64,000 nucleotides of DNA, taken from NCBI GenBank assembly GCA_017406465.1, contig JAFQYM010000036.1, positions 21,971-85,970 on the forward strand. Reading direction: 5' to 3'. This document shows positions 51,970 through 60,226 of this stretch, piece after piece. Origin of the DNA: Kiritimatiellia bacterium (GTDB taxonomy: Bacteria; Verrucomicrobiota; Kiritimatiellia; RFP12; UBA1067). The first letter of the stretch is position 1; every line of letters starts with the position of its first letter. The notes beneath the pieces are model-generated. The model saw nothing but the letters and a program-made list of their open reading frames with translations, had not been told where the DNA came from and searched no databases. Position numbers and translations under genes: made by a program.

Positions 51970-53019
51970 CTATGTCTCTTTTCTTGTCTGTTTTAGTTTG
52001 TAGTCTGAAATCACCTGTCCCTCGGGCGGGAGGTCGGCACGCGACTTGCCACACGCGGAAAGAACCTTGTCCGTCGTCTGGAAATGGGCCTTGACGTGGT
52101 TCATGAGCCAAACGGGACCTTCCTTGCGAACCATCTCCTCGGCGAGCGCGCGGACACGCGGATCGGAGGAGCCCGCGGGAACGTTTTCGCGATCCTCGGC
52201 GGGCGGGCCAAAAATCTCCTCTCCCATCTTCATGATGTCACGAAGGAAAATCTCGCGCGCGATTACCGAGGCGGCAGCGACCGCAATGTCGCTCTCGGCC
52301 TTGTGGCGCTGCTCAACCTTAATCGCCTTGCCGCGCGTCTTAAGGGCACGGAGAATCGTCGATTCCGTAGGCGCGAACTGGTCGACGACGACGCGCGGGC
52401 AGGCGGTGCGCTTCTCGAGCAATTCTTCGATGGCGGTGCCGTGGGCCCATGCGAGCATGCGGTTGATGTTCTTGATCTTCGAATAGAGCCGGTTGTACGC
52501 CGCAGGGCCGAGCTTCACGACGGCATAGCCCGTAGGGCCGAGAAGCGCACGGAGTTTCGCACCAGTCATGAGGACCGACTTGTCGGACATCTGCTTGCAG
52601 TCCTTGACGCCCATCTCCTGCATCTTCTCGGAAAGCGCCTCGTCTGTATAGGCGCAGCAGACGACGAGCGGCCCGAAGTAGTCGCCCTTCCCAGATTCGT
52701 CGCTTCCGGCGTGAGGTGCGACAAGGTCGGGATTCAAGATCGTCTCGTAGCCGAGCGTCGCTGCGCCGAGAACATGCGGCTCGAGAACGAAGAGAACGAA
52801 GTCCTCGGCCTTCGAACCCTGCACACAGAGCTTGCGCTTGCCATGCTTCTCCTTCTCGTATAGCGTCGCGTTGAAATGGTCGCCCTCGATCGACCAGAGG
52901 GAATAGGGAACTTCGCGCTTGCGGTAGTTGCCGTTCAGCATCACGCCCAGCAAAAGTTCCTGCTGGTCGTTCGTAAGCTCGTAGGTGAAGCTAGTCTTCT
53001 TTGTGCCCTCTGCGTTCAT
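51970..53019 (-). CDS. rnhC: Ribonuclease HIII
   Basis: 349 aa, removes RNA from RNA:DNA hybrids. A TBP-like N-terminal substrate-binding domain (residues 1-95) identifies the HIII type. The catalytic DE pair is D107-E108 in GSDESGKGDYFGP, with a further Asp in VVVDQFAPTES and the late acidic residue in KAESDIAVAAASVIARE. The ATG at 53019 lies 7 nt after a TATAAT box, so the operon RNase HIII-ExbB-ExbD-TonB-BatD-DegT has a leaderless first gene. Confidence 0.95.
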   Translation of the reverse strand: MNAEGTKKTSFTYELTNDQQELLLGVMLNGNYRKREVPYSLWSIEGDHFNATLYEKEKHGKRKLCVQGSKAEDFVLFVLEPHVLGAATLGYETILNPDLVAPHAGSDESGKGDYFGPLVVCCAYTDEALSEKMQEMGVKDCKQMSDKSVLMTGAKLRALLGPTGYAVVKLGPAAYNRLYSKIKNINRMLAWAHGTAIEELLEKRTACPRVVVDQFAPTESTILRALKTRGKAIKVEQRHKAESDIAVAAASVIAREIFLRDIMKMGEEIFGPPAEDRENVPAGSSDPRVRALAEEMVRKEGPVWLMNHVKAHFQTTDKVLSACGKSRADLPPEGQVISDYKLKQTRKET

Positions 53020-53026
53020 TGCGGAT

Positions 53027-53032
53027 ATTATA
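53027..53032 (-). promoter_or_regulatory. Extended -10 promoter of the rnhC-Ton operon
   Basis: Minus strand TTTGCTATAAT, then 7 nt to the ATG at 53019. Confidence 0.6.
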
Positions 53033-53061
53033 GCAAATCTGAATCAACCGAGATTCACCCA

Positions 53062-53817
53062 TTACGCAAATGCCGCCTCAATCGCGGCGGAGAATCCCGC
53101 GAGGTCTGGGAAGCACCCCTCAACGTACTTGTCGAGCGAAGTCGGCTGCGCGTTCACGATAAAGACCTTCCCGCCCTTCTGGAGCGTGAGCCGTGGGATT
53201 CCAGCAGCCGGAAACACGGTAAGCGACGTGCCGAGGACGAGCATCACGTCCGCCCTCATCGCAAGCTCCTGCGACTTCATGAACGCCATCTCCGGCAGTT
53301 GCTCGCCAAAGAACGTGATGTCCGGCTTGTAGGCACCACCACACTTGCAGCGCGGCACATACGGCGCGCCAAGCTTCTCGGCTCCGCCGTTCGCATTGAC
53401 CATAGCCATGATCTCGTCGAAGCTCTTCTCGTCTCCGCAGAGACGGCAATGATGAACTATCGGCGAGCCATGCACTTCGTAGACGTTCGACGAGCCCGCC
53501 TTCTGGTGAAGCATGTCGATGTTCTGCGTGATGATTCCATCAAGGTGCCCAGCGTCCTCAAGGCGCTTAAGAGCACGATGGACTGGCCCTGGCTCGAACG
53601 CGCCAAGCCCGTAGACGAGCTCGCTGCATCCGCGGTAGTAAACCGCCGGATCGCGGTCAAACCAGTCGATGTCGAAGATTCTTTCCGCGTCCGGGTTCTT
53701 GTATAGCCCCTTAGGACCGCGAAAGTCCGGTATTCCGCAAAGCGTGCTAACTCCTGCACCGGTCATAGCTGCGACACACTTCGCGCCGCGCACCGCCTTT
53801 ATCATGTCGTCAAGCAT
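53062..53817 (-). CDS. cobB: Sirtuin (NAD-dependent protein deacylase)
   Basis: 251 aa, removes acyl groups from lysines using NAD+. Seen: GAGVSTLCGIPDFRGPKGLY at 20-39 (NAD binding), TQNIDMLHQKAG at 97-108, catalytic H116 in YEVHG, a four-Cys zinc site C124-C127 and C157-C159, and GTSLTVFPAAGIP. The residues that mark desuccinylases (Ala-Tyr-Arg) are not obvious. It lies 21 nt downstream of the C1 peptidase gene. Confidence 0.94.
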   Translation of the reverse strand: MLDDMIKAVRGAKCVAAMTGAGVSTLCGIPDFRGPKGLYKNPDAERIFDIDWFDRDPAVYYRGCSELVYGLGAFEPGPVHRALKRLEDAGHLDGIITQNIDMLHQKAGSSNVYEVHGSPIVHHCRLCGDEKSFDEIMAMVNANGGAEKLGAPYVPRCKCGGAYKPDITFFGEQLPEMAFMKSQELAMRADVMLVLGTSLTVFPAAGIPRLTLQKGGKVFIVNAQPTSLDKYVEGCFPDLAGFSAAIEAAFA

Positions 53818-53838
53818 TCGCGCCTCCTTTGAGTAGTC

Positions 53839-55650
53839 CTATTGCCCGACAGTCACCTTGAAAAACTTAAACTTGCTCGTGCCAATGTCGTCGACATCGA
53901 CCTGCGCCCACGAATCCGCCGCATCGAGAGTCTCGCGTCCCCACACGGTATAGGTGCGAGCAGAGCCAAGATCGGGACTCCAGGTCAAGTTCGGCACTCC
54001 GCCGGAAACGTCAATCGAAACGGTAAACTCCGCACTTCCCTCGACAGACGGATCGAGCCCTGCAAGCCAGCTCGTCCACAGCGAACGGCCGTTTATGCCG
54101 ACAAGCCCGACGGAAGCGCCAAAGGTCTCGGCGGTCTCTGCAAAAAGCGTTGCGTTCGTATGCTCGAGATCGGAAAGGTACGTTGTGCCGTCGTCCGTCT
54201 CAAAAGGTGCGTCGCCAGTCCGCGCGGAAACCGTCGAGCGCGTATATGCCTTGATGCACGTCGCCCAAGATTTATCCGTCGGGTCCACAGCATCGTCGGC
54301 ATTCATACCGTCGACCCATTTGACAGTTTCTCCTCTGTCGCGTCCGAAATACGAATTGCCGAGCGCGTGAACTGGATAGGCATATCCTGCCATCGTACAG
54401 TTGACGCAAAGCGATATCTCGGCACCTGTCTGATGGTAAACTACCGCAAACGAGGTTCCGTCCGCGAGCGGAACCCCTGCAGAAAGCGGAATCGTCGTGA
54501 AACCCGCATGTTCCAGTGTGCCAGACTGCTGGTACGCGATAGTTCCATCTTCCGTCGGCGACGACGCGCCACGCGTCACATTCGTATATACTAAAATCTC
54601 GTATGGCATTGGGGAGACTGTCGTCCAGACGCCGACGGCATCAAGCCGTTCATTCCACGACGCCGTAAAGACTGACGCCTGCCAGCGACTCTGCGCAACA
54701 GCTTTTGACGGATAGTACCGAGCAGGATCGTATACATACCCCAGCCGGTCGTATCCTCGGACGGCATCGTAGTTCTCATCGTCCTTTGCGGGAACAAACA
54801 CGGCGCTAGGTTCACCACGCGCGAGCGACGTATCGTGATAGGAAACACGATAGAAGCCATTGCTTCCGCATCCTTTTCCCCAGCTGTTCTTCATGATCCA
54901 CGCGCCCGGACCCGGCGGAATGCTTTTGAAGTTGTTTGTCGGATAGTCGTCATCCCATCCAACAAGCGTAACGGCATGATTGTTCAGTCCACTGCCGGTG
55001 TAGTAATAGGTTTCGCCTCGTTCATACTTATTACTCCAGCAGACCGACGTCGCGACGGCGCCATATTCCATGATAGCCGCCTTAAGCGCGTCCATCCGTT
55101 CCTGCGAGCCGTCAAGCTCCTCCGTCCAGACGACATGCTGGACACGGACAGCTGGCGACAGCTGAGGGCTACTCGTCCATGCCGACATCGACGATTTATA
55201 TACATCATTCGACTCCGCGACGGCACCGCCCCATCGCAACAGATAAGCTGCCGCAACATCGTTGTTCCCGCCATCGTCAGGACTCAGATTCCAACCATGC
55301 AAATTCACCATATTCTTCTCTGAGAAGTCCCATTCGCCCTGTCCGGCCTTAAGGAGTTGTGTCTCAAGAGTCGCGTATGCTGCAAACGCCCAGCATGCAC
55401 CAACGCTCCTCTGGTTCTTGACAGGCGAAACCCAGCCATGCTCGCACGAATCCCATCGCGAAGGAAGCGCAGTTCTGGAAGAAACGCGCAGAAGCCGCGC
55501 CCCGCGCACGGAACCAACGCGCTTCACGGCAACGCCCCTCGGCGACGGACGATAGCCCTTTACGCGAGGGGAATCGTCGGCAGATGCGACGAGCGACAGC
55601 GCGCAAAGCGCCGCCGTTAGCATCACCACGATGATCCGTCCGTTTCCCAT
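53839..55650 (-). CDS. Secreted papain-like (C1 family) cysteine peptidase
   Basis: 603 aa exported protease. It has a signal peptide (RIIVVMLTAALCALSLVASA) and a short propeptide. The catalytic Cys is C86 in NQRSVGACWAFA, His H225 in NNHAVTLVGWDD, and Asn N255 in WIMKNSWGKG, with the oxyanion Gln in VKNQ. The usual first Cys of CGSCW is Val here. After the catalytic domain (to about 290) come beta-rich modules and a C-terminal tail ending KFKFFKVTVGQ, resembling the SEKFFQPVIE end of the 8841 protein. Start ATG at 55650, 8 nt after TATAAT. Confidence 0.92.
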   Translation of the reverse strand: MGNGRIIVVMLTAALCALSLVASADDSPRVKGYRPSPRGVAVKRVGSVRGARLLRVSSRTALPSRWDSCEHGWVSPVKNQRSVGACWAFAAYATLETQLLKAGQGEWDFSEKNMVNLHGWNLSPDDGGNNDVAAAYLLRWGGAVAESNDVYKSSMSAWTSSPQLSPAVRVQHVVWTEELDGSQERMDALKAAIMEYGAVATSVCWSNKYERGETYYYTGSGLNNHAVTLVGWDDDYPTNNFKSIPPGPGAWIMKNSWGKGCGSNGFYRVSYHDTSLARGEPSAVFVPAKDDENYDAVRGYDRLGYVYDPARYYPSKAVAQSRWQASVFTASWNERLDAVGVWTTVSPMPYEILVYTNVTRGASSPTEDGTIAYQQSGTLEHAGFTTIPLSAGVPLADGTSFAVVYHQTGAEISLCVNCTMAGYAYPVHALGNSYFGRDRGETVKWVDGMNADDAVDPTDKSWATCIKAYTRSTVSARTGDAPFETDDGTTYLSDLEHTNATLFAETAETFGASVGLVGINGRSLWTSWLAGLDPSVEGSAEFTVSIDVSGGVPNLTWSPDLGSARTYTVWGRETLDAADSWAQVDVDDIGTSKFKFFKVTVGQ

Positions 55651-55658
55651 CAGCCGCT

Positions 55659-55664
55659 ATTATA
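55659..55664 (-). promoter_or_regulatory. Extended -10 promoter of the C1 peptidase gene
   Basis: Minus strand ATTTGGTATAAT, 8 nt before the ATG at 55650: leaderless. Confidence 0.6.
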
Positions 55665-55687
55665 CCAAATTTCAGCCGCGAGAAGCC

Positions 55688-56950
55688 CTATTCGCCGCAC
55701 GCAAGAGGAATTGGCGCAAGGAGCTTTTTAGAGACAAGCGTAAGCGCCCCGTCAAGGTGCGCACCTTTTGCGAAGAGGACGCGGCTTTCGCCGGGAAGAA
55801 GGCCCTTGAGCGAACCCGCGGCAGATTTGCCGCCGACGGCAAGGGTGATGTCGTGGTACGGCGGGGCGACGCCCTTGTTTACGACGGTGACCGAGACGCC
55901 GTCGGCACTGGCCTCCACATTGGTTGCGACAAGTTCCGGTCCGCACTCGCGAGCGGCCGACCGGAAGCGCTCTGGCGTAGCGAAAGACCCACGCGGCGAA
56001 TCGTTTGCTATTACGAACGTCATGTGGTATTTTGCCGCGGCTTGCGCCCATGTCGTGCCATAGAGTCCATCAGGGTTCAGGAACTCGTGTTGGTCGCGGC
56101 GGCTGTAGTAGCTGATCTCGCCGCCGTGAGGAGCGCGTTTCCAGTGGTCGTCGCCAAACAATCTCCAGTTGCGCTCATTCCAGCCACCCTTGCCGTCGAC
56201 CACGTCATGCTTCTTGCACATGAAGCTGTCGTCGAAGAGCCCGAAGGCAAGCCCCTCCGCGGCAAACGCCGTCGCCGGCGAACGCTCCCCGTCCTGACCC
56301 GCCGCGTCGATGGAGACCATCCACGGAGTCTCGACGAACGACTTCGCGAGATGGCGGAAGAACCTGCGCTGGAAATCCATCGAGGGGAAGTTGCGCCCAA
56401 GCTCGGTCTTCGTGCCGCTCGTGTGGTATTCAGCCCAATGGCCAAACCCTACCTGCACAAAGGCAAGGCGCGAATCGGCGTCGTAGCGGGCGGCAAACGC
56501 GGAATAGAACGAGAGCGTGAAATCCTCAAGCGCAGGGCACGACCAGTCGGGGTAGTAGGTTGGGCCGTCTCCGCCGGGATTGGCGGAAAACGTCTCCTTG
56601 TAGCCGGGGGAGTTCTTTATAAACACCGGGACCGCCGTCGCGCCTTTCGTGCCGCCAAGCTTCTCGCCGGGGTACGCGTAGCGAAAGCGGATGATCGCCT
56701 GATGCCCGCGCGATGCGATGTCGTCCAGAAGCGAGTCGATCTTGCTCCAGTCGCAAACGAGCGCACCGGTTGAATTCGTGCCCGAGACCACGTCGCACGG
56801 CAAGGCGTATGAATACTCGAGCGATATGGCGGCCGAGAGTTCAGGGTGCCTGCGCGCCTGATACGGCCAAAGGACAATGCCCTTTAGCGCCGCCTCCGAA
56901 GGGAGAATTACGGCGGCGACAAGGGCAAGGGCTACATGAAATTTTGCCAT
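55688..56950 (-). CDS. Secreted DUF4832/DUF4874-like protein, possible TIM-barrel glycosidase
   Basis: 420 aa with a signal peptide (VALALVAAVILPSEA). The body looks like a (beta/alpha)8 fold: LEYSYALPCDVV, RGHQAIIRFRYAYPGEK, FVQVGFGHWAEYHT (Glu in a GHWAEYH context), MVSIDAAGQDGE, LFDDSFMCKKHD, GGEISYYSRRDQHEF. The C-terminal ~90 residues form a beta-sandwich (GVSVTVVNKGVAPPYHDITL). This matches the DUF4832-type family of predicted glycan-active proteins; no activity is proven for it. Start at the ATG at 56950, six nt after TATAAT. Confidence 0.78.
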   Translation of the reverse strand: MAKFHVALALVAAVILPSEAALKGIVLWPYQARRHPELSAAISLEYSYALPCDVVSGTNSTGALVCDWSKIDSLLDDIASRGHQAIIRFRYAYPGEKLGGTKGATAVPVFIKNSPGYKETFSANPGGDGPTYYPDWSCPALEDFTLSFYSAFAARYDADSRLAFVQVGFGHWAEYHTSGTKTELGRNFPSMDFQRRFFRHLAKSFVETPWMVSIDAAGQDGERSPATAFAAEGLAFGLFDDSFMCKKHDVVDGKGGWNERNWRLFGDDHWKRAPHGGEISYYSRRDQHEFLNPDGLYGTTWAQAAAKYHMTFVIANDSPRGSFATPERFRSAARECGPELVATNVEASADGVSVTVVNKGVAPPYHDITLAVGGKSAAGSLKGLLPGESRVLFAKGAHLDGALTLVSKKLLAPIPLACGE

Positions 56951-56956
56951 GGCGAC

Positions 56957-56962
56957 ATTATA
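56957..56962 (-). promoter_or_regulatory. -10 promoter of the DUF4832-like gene
   Basis: Minus strand TGTGATATAAT, then six nt to the ATG at 56950: leaderless. Confidence 0.55.
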
Positions 56963-57033
56963 TCACAAGCGCCCCTACATGATTATCACACCCTTAGAAA
57001 AAATTTTGTCAGAAATGACATTTACGCCCCCCT

Positions 57034-57063
57034 TACACCTTACAAGCAAAAATGCATATACAA
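57034..57063 (+). promoter_or_regulatory. Possible promoter of the tandem-repeat protein gene
   Basis: TTACAC at 57034-57039, an 18-nt spacer and TATACA at 57058-57063. A 24-nt leader with AAGGCAAGG precedes the ATG at 57088. Confidence 0.45.
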
Positions 57064-57087
57064 CAAAGCAGAAAGGCAAGGTGTGAC

Positions 57088-57534
57088 ATGGACAAGTCAA
57101 CAAAGATTCTCGCAACGGTAATCGCGTGCCTCGCGCTCGCTGGCACATGCCTTGCCGACACCAAGACGACATACCGCGACGCGCAAGGACGGCTTCAGGG
57201 CACGAAGACGACTACCACGAGCGGCAAGACAACCTACCGCGACTCGATGGGACGGCTTCAGGGCACGACTACAACCGACAGCTGCGGCAAGACGACCTGG
57301 CGCGACTCAATGGGACGCCTCCAAGGCACTGCGACTACGGACAAGAACGGCAAGACAACCTACCGCGACTCAATGGGGCGTCTTCAGGGAACCGTCACGA
57401 CCGACAAGAACGGCAAGACGACCTGGCGCGACTCGATGGGCCGACTTCAAGGCACCGCGACGACCGACAAAAACGGCAAGACAACCTACCGCGATGCACA
57501 GGGCCGGCTTCAGGGAACAAAGACCGTAAAATAA
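57088..57534 (+). CDS. Small secreted protein of six 21-residue tandem repeats
   Basis: 148 aa: signal peptide (ILATVIACLALAGTCLA) followed by six repeats with consensus KTTYRDSMGRLQGTATTDKNG (one residue split over the line of six units). The aromatic position alternates Y, Y, W, Y, W, Y. The repeats are nearly identical at DNA level (63-bp units), so copy number may vary by slippage. RD-GRL-GT repeats form short beta strands in some secreted bacterial proteins, but I know of no function. It ends 3 nt from the stop of the convergent rph gene. Confidence 0.85.
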   Translation: MDKSTKILATVIACLALAGTCLADTKTTYRDAQGRLQGTKTTTTSGKTTYRDSMGRLQGTTTTDSCGKTTWRDSMGRLQGTATTDKNGKTTYRDSMGRLQGTVTTDKNGKTTWRDSMGRLQGTATTDKNGKTTYRDAQGRLQGTKTVK

Positions 57535-57537
57535 CTT

Positions 57538-58233
57538 TCAGCGCGTTAGCGCAAAAATGCGCTTGAGCCCCTTCCTCGCGAGTGCGCGGAGGGCGTCAAG
57601 CGACTCTTCCGTAAAAGGCCTATGCTCAGCCGTTCCCTGCAGCTCGACATAGCGGCCGTCATCTGTCATCACGACGTTTAGGTCGACCTCGGCCGTCGAG
57701 TCATGGGCATAGTCGAGGTCGAGCGTCGGCTTCCCGTCGCACACGCCGACCGACACCGCCGCGATGCGGTGGACTATGGGATTCTCGGCAATGACGCCCG
57801 CAGCGAGAAGCTTGCGCACGGCGTCTTCGAGCGCGACCATGCCGCCCGTGATCGACGCGCACCTCGTGCCGCCGTCGGCCTGCAAAACGTCGCAGTCTAT
57901 CGTTATCTGGCGCTCGCCGAGCTTCGACATGTCGACTGCCGCGCGAAGAGAACGCCCGATGAGGCGCTGTATCTCGGTGGAACGGGCGTCTTGCCTGAGC
58001 TTCTTGATGTCGCGGTCCTTGCGACCGCCGCCAGTAGAAGAGGGAAGCATCGAATACTCGGCCGTGACCCATCCCCTGCCAGTGTCCTTGAGGAACGGCG
58101 GAACCTTTTCCTCTACGCTCGCGGTGCACAAGACCCACGTGTCGCCCCACTTAATGAGGACACTCCCCGCAGCATGCTTCGTGAAATTCCTGATGAGCTT
58201 GATTGGCCTAAGCTGATCTCTTTTCTTTGGCAT
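57538..58233 (-). CDS. rph: Ribonuclease PH
   Basis: 231 aa phosphorolytic 3'-5' exoribonuclease for tRNA 3' end trimming. Seen: [39 protein letters not shown] with phosphate-binding and catalytic region, [31 protein letters not shown], and [18 protein letters not shown]. Length is normal. A palindromic repeat element lies just upstream of its start, and no clear Shine-Dalgarno is seen. Confidence 0.96.
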   Translation of the reverse strand: MPKKRDQLRPIKLIRNFTKHAAGSVLIKWGDTWVLCTASVEEKVPPFLKDTGRGWVTAEYSMLPSSTGGGRKDRDIKKLRQDARSTEIQRLIGRSLRAAVDMSKLGERQITIDCDVLQADGGTRCASITGGMVALEDAVRKLLAAGVIAENPIVHRIAAVSVGVCDGKPTLDLDYAHDSTAEVDLNVVMTDDGRYVELQGTAEHRPFTEESLDALRALARKGLKRIFALTR

Positions 58234-58251
58234 ATTTAAGATTTCTTTCTT

Positions 58252-58367
58252 TTAAACCGTGTAGAACGTGTAGAACATGTAGATCGTGTAGAACTTTTTT
58301 GTTTAGCCGTGTAGAACGCGTAGAGCGTGTAGAATTTCTGCATGTTCTACATGTTCTGCATGGTTAA
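58252..58367. repeat. Palindromic 9-mer repeat element, copy c (extended)
   Basis: 116 bp between rph and the glycosyltransferase. Left part has four tandem 9-mers (GTGTAGAAC, GTGTAGAAC, ATGTAGATC, GTGTAGAAC). After a T-rich spacer come three more units and the inverted arm, ending in GGTTAA. The final TTAA supplies the stop codon (58364-58366) of the upstream glycosyltransferase gene. Confidence 0.85.
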
Positions 58368-59458
58368 TTATTTCTTAAACCCATCCGTTTAAGAATGTCG
58401 GCGAGCTGGGCCGTCACGACCTTCATCGAGAGCTCGTTGTCGAAGAACGCACGCGCCTCGCGAAAATACATCTCCTTGTTCGCCCAGTCGGCGCGATACT
58501 CATCGACGGCCTTGACAAGCGCTGCAGGATCGCCAGGCGGGATGAACTTTATCGCCTTGCATTCCTTCGCGCTCGGCGGATAGCCGGTGCAGAACTCGTT
58601 GATAGTGGGCCTTGCGCACGCCATACACTCGTAGACCTTGTTGCCGATGACGCGCGCCGCCTTCGCAGTCGTGCCGAAGACGCCAAGAACTATGTCGTGG
58701 GCGCAGATCACTTCGGGCACCTTGACGTACGGCACTTTTTCGAGGAAGCGGACGTTTTTTAGCCCAGCCGCCTTTGCCTCGGTGGACTGCTTGTACGCGC
58801 CCCAGCCGAGGAAATCCCACTGTATAGGCAGGTCCTGCGTCATGCGAGCCGCCTCGACAATGACCTCGGTCCCGTGAAGCGGAAGATACGCGCCGTGGTA
58901 CAGAACCTTGAAGACGCCATCTGCACGATCTACACGTTCTACACGGCTAACATCTTCAGCAACCGGCTTGAAGACCTCTTCGTCAGTACCCGTGAAAAGC
59001 GGCGTCATCTTCTCGCGCGGCACGTCGAGATATTCCGCAGCAAAATCGACATGGCAGGAAGTGTCCCACGTGATGAAGTCGGGCATCGCCATGATCTTCT
59101 TTTCCCACGCGAGAAGCCGCTTTGCGCGGCGCTCTTCTGGCTTCCACTTCTTCTGCTCAAAGACCTTCTTGTCCCACGCCGAAATCATCGGGTCGAAGAG
59201 AACCTTGATGCCGCGCTTGTGCGCCCACCGGCAGGCCGCCGCGATGTCGCGCTGGCGGCAGACGGGAACGAGCACGAGGTCGGGCCTCGGTCGGCGGTCA
59301 AGCCCACGGAAAAACGCCTCGACGTCGCCAAAACGGCAGCACCACTTCACGTCGAAATAGTCGACCTCCCAGCCAAGCGCCTTGAACGCCGCGGCATTTA
59401 CGCGCGTCTTGGAATAGCCGTGGTCGAACCGGCCCCAGAAAAGGACTCGCTTAGGCAT
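58364..59458 (-). CDS. Glycosyltransferase (GT4-like)
   Basis: 364 aa, GT-B type. Start at the ATG at 59458 (MPKRVLFWGRFDHGYSKTR), overlapping the preceding membrane protein gene by 8 nt. Features: an N-terminal domain with WDTSCHVDFAAEYL and PLFTGTDEEVFKPV, and a C-terminal domain starting VFKVLYHGAYLPLHGTEVIVEAA, then VPEVICAHDIVLGVFGTTAKAARVIGNKVYECMACARPTI-type nucleotide-sugar site. Between the domains, residues VSRVERVDRAD are encoded by half of a 9-mer repeat element (58918-58951). It probably acts on surface glycans. Coupled to the membrane protein and IMP cyclohydrolase genes upstream. Confidence 0.87.
   Translation of the reverse strand: MPKRVLFWGRFDHGYSKTRVNAAAFKALGWEVDYFDVKWCCRFGDVEAFFRGLDRRPRPDLVLVPVCRQRDIAAACRWAHKRGIKVLFDPMISAWDKKVFEQKKWKPEERRAKRLLAWEKKIMAMPDFITWDTSCHVDFAAEYLDVPREKMTPLFTGTDEEVFKPVAEDVSRVERVDRADGVFKVLYHGAYLPLHGTEVIVEAARMTQDLPIQWDFLGWGAYKQSTEAKAAGLKNVRFLEKVPYVKVPEVICAHDIVLGVFGTTAKAARVIGNKVYECMACARPTINEFCTGYPPSAKECKAIKFIPPGDPAALVKAVDEYRADWANKEMYFREARAFFDNELSMKVVTAQLADILKRMGLRNN
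58918..58951. repeat. Half copy of the 9-mer repeat inside the glycosyltransferase gene
   Basis: Sequence with CACGATCTACACGTTCTA and CACGGCTAA matches the right arm of copies b and c. The reading frame continues through it, adding about 11 residues between the two domains. Confidence 0.75.
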
Positions 59459-60221
59459 TCTCTTTGTTGTGGATGAGCCAGGACTGGTAGATTGCAAGAA
59501 GCGCGAAGATGGCGATCATCATCTCGCCGCCCTCTTCGAGCGCCGTACAGAGCGACTGCGCGGCAGTCACGCCCTCGGCAGACTTCTCGAGCCCATGCGC
59601 GTGGTCGAGCCACGAGGGAAGACGGTCTGCGACCTGGACGAGAACGCCGGAACCGCCGAAGCATCCGAACGTCCACGCAACAGGATTGAGCGCGAACACC
59701 CCCTTTACGAACGGCACCGCGAAATAGAGCATCCCCGCCGCGAACACGCCGAAGAACGCCGCGAAGTAGAGGACGACGAACGCCTTTGCGCCAAACGGAA
59801 CCGCGCCGTTTGTGAGGAACCGCGCTTTGAACGGAGTTCCAGAGAGCGGCTGGCCATTTGGCTTGAAAAGGACGCCCGGTATGATCTTCCCGTCCTCGCC
59901 TACATAATCGGGGCAAAGCGCGTGGAGCGCCATGTTGTGGAGATCCATCTCCTTCACAATCGCCATCAGCGCAACAAGCGAGACGGCAAGGCAGAGGATC
60001 ATGCGGCGACGCTTAGAGCCGGTAAACGGGCACTTCCACCACACAAGCGGGACGATTGCCGCGAAGAACGGCAGCGTCGCAAGCTCGAACGGCGAGTAGC
60101 CATCCTGGTCGAAAGCGTGGACGAGCGCCGCAGGCTCCATAACGGCCCAAGTGACGAGAAGCGCCGCGACTCCGGCGAACCAGAGCGCGGGGCCCGAAAA
60201 CCAGCTCTTGAGGAACTTCAT
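59451..60221 (-). CDS. Hypothetical integral membrane protein
   Basis: 256 aa from the ATG at 60221 (MKFLKSWFSGPALWFAGVA). Six or so hydrophobic segments, among them LWFAGVAALLVTWAVM, LATLPFFAAIVPLVWW, MILCLAVSLVALMAIV, AFVVLYFAAFFGVFAAGMLYFAV and MMIAIFALLAIYQSWL. One extracytoplasmic loop (HALCPDYVGEDGKIIPGVLF) is hydrophilic. Acidic and His residues within helices (KEMDLHNMALHALC, SWLDHAHG, EEGGEMM) could coordinate a metal, but I know no matching family. It lies 5 nt after the IMP cyclohydrolase gene and overlaps the glycosyltransferase gene. Confidence 0.78.
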   Translation of the reverse strand: MKFLKSWFSGPALWFAGVAALLVTWAVMEPAALVHAFDQDGYSPFELATLPFFAAIVPLVWWKCPFTGSKRRRMILCLAVSLVALMAIVKEMDLHNMALHALCPDYVGEDGKIIPGVLFKPNGQPLSGTPFKARFLTNGAVPFGAKAFVVLYFAAFFGVFAAGMLYFAVPFVKGVFALNPVAWTFGCFGGSGVLVQVADRLPSWLDHAHGLEKSAEGVTAAQSLCTALEEGGEMMIAIFALLAIYQSWLIHNKENA

Positions 60222-60226
60222 GTCGA

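Noticed and set aside
58252..58367. CRISPR-like array of GTGTAGAAC repeats
   Set aside because: Units are 9 bp, abut each other and are arranged as inverted arms; there are no unique spacers and no cas genes.
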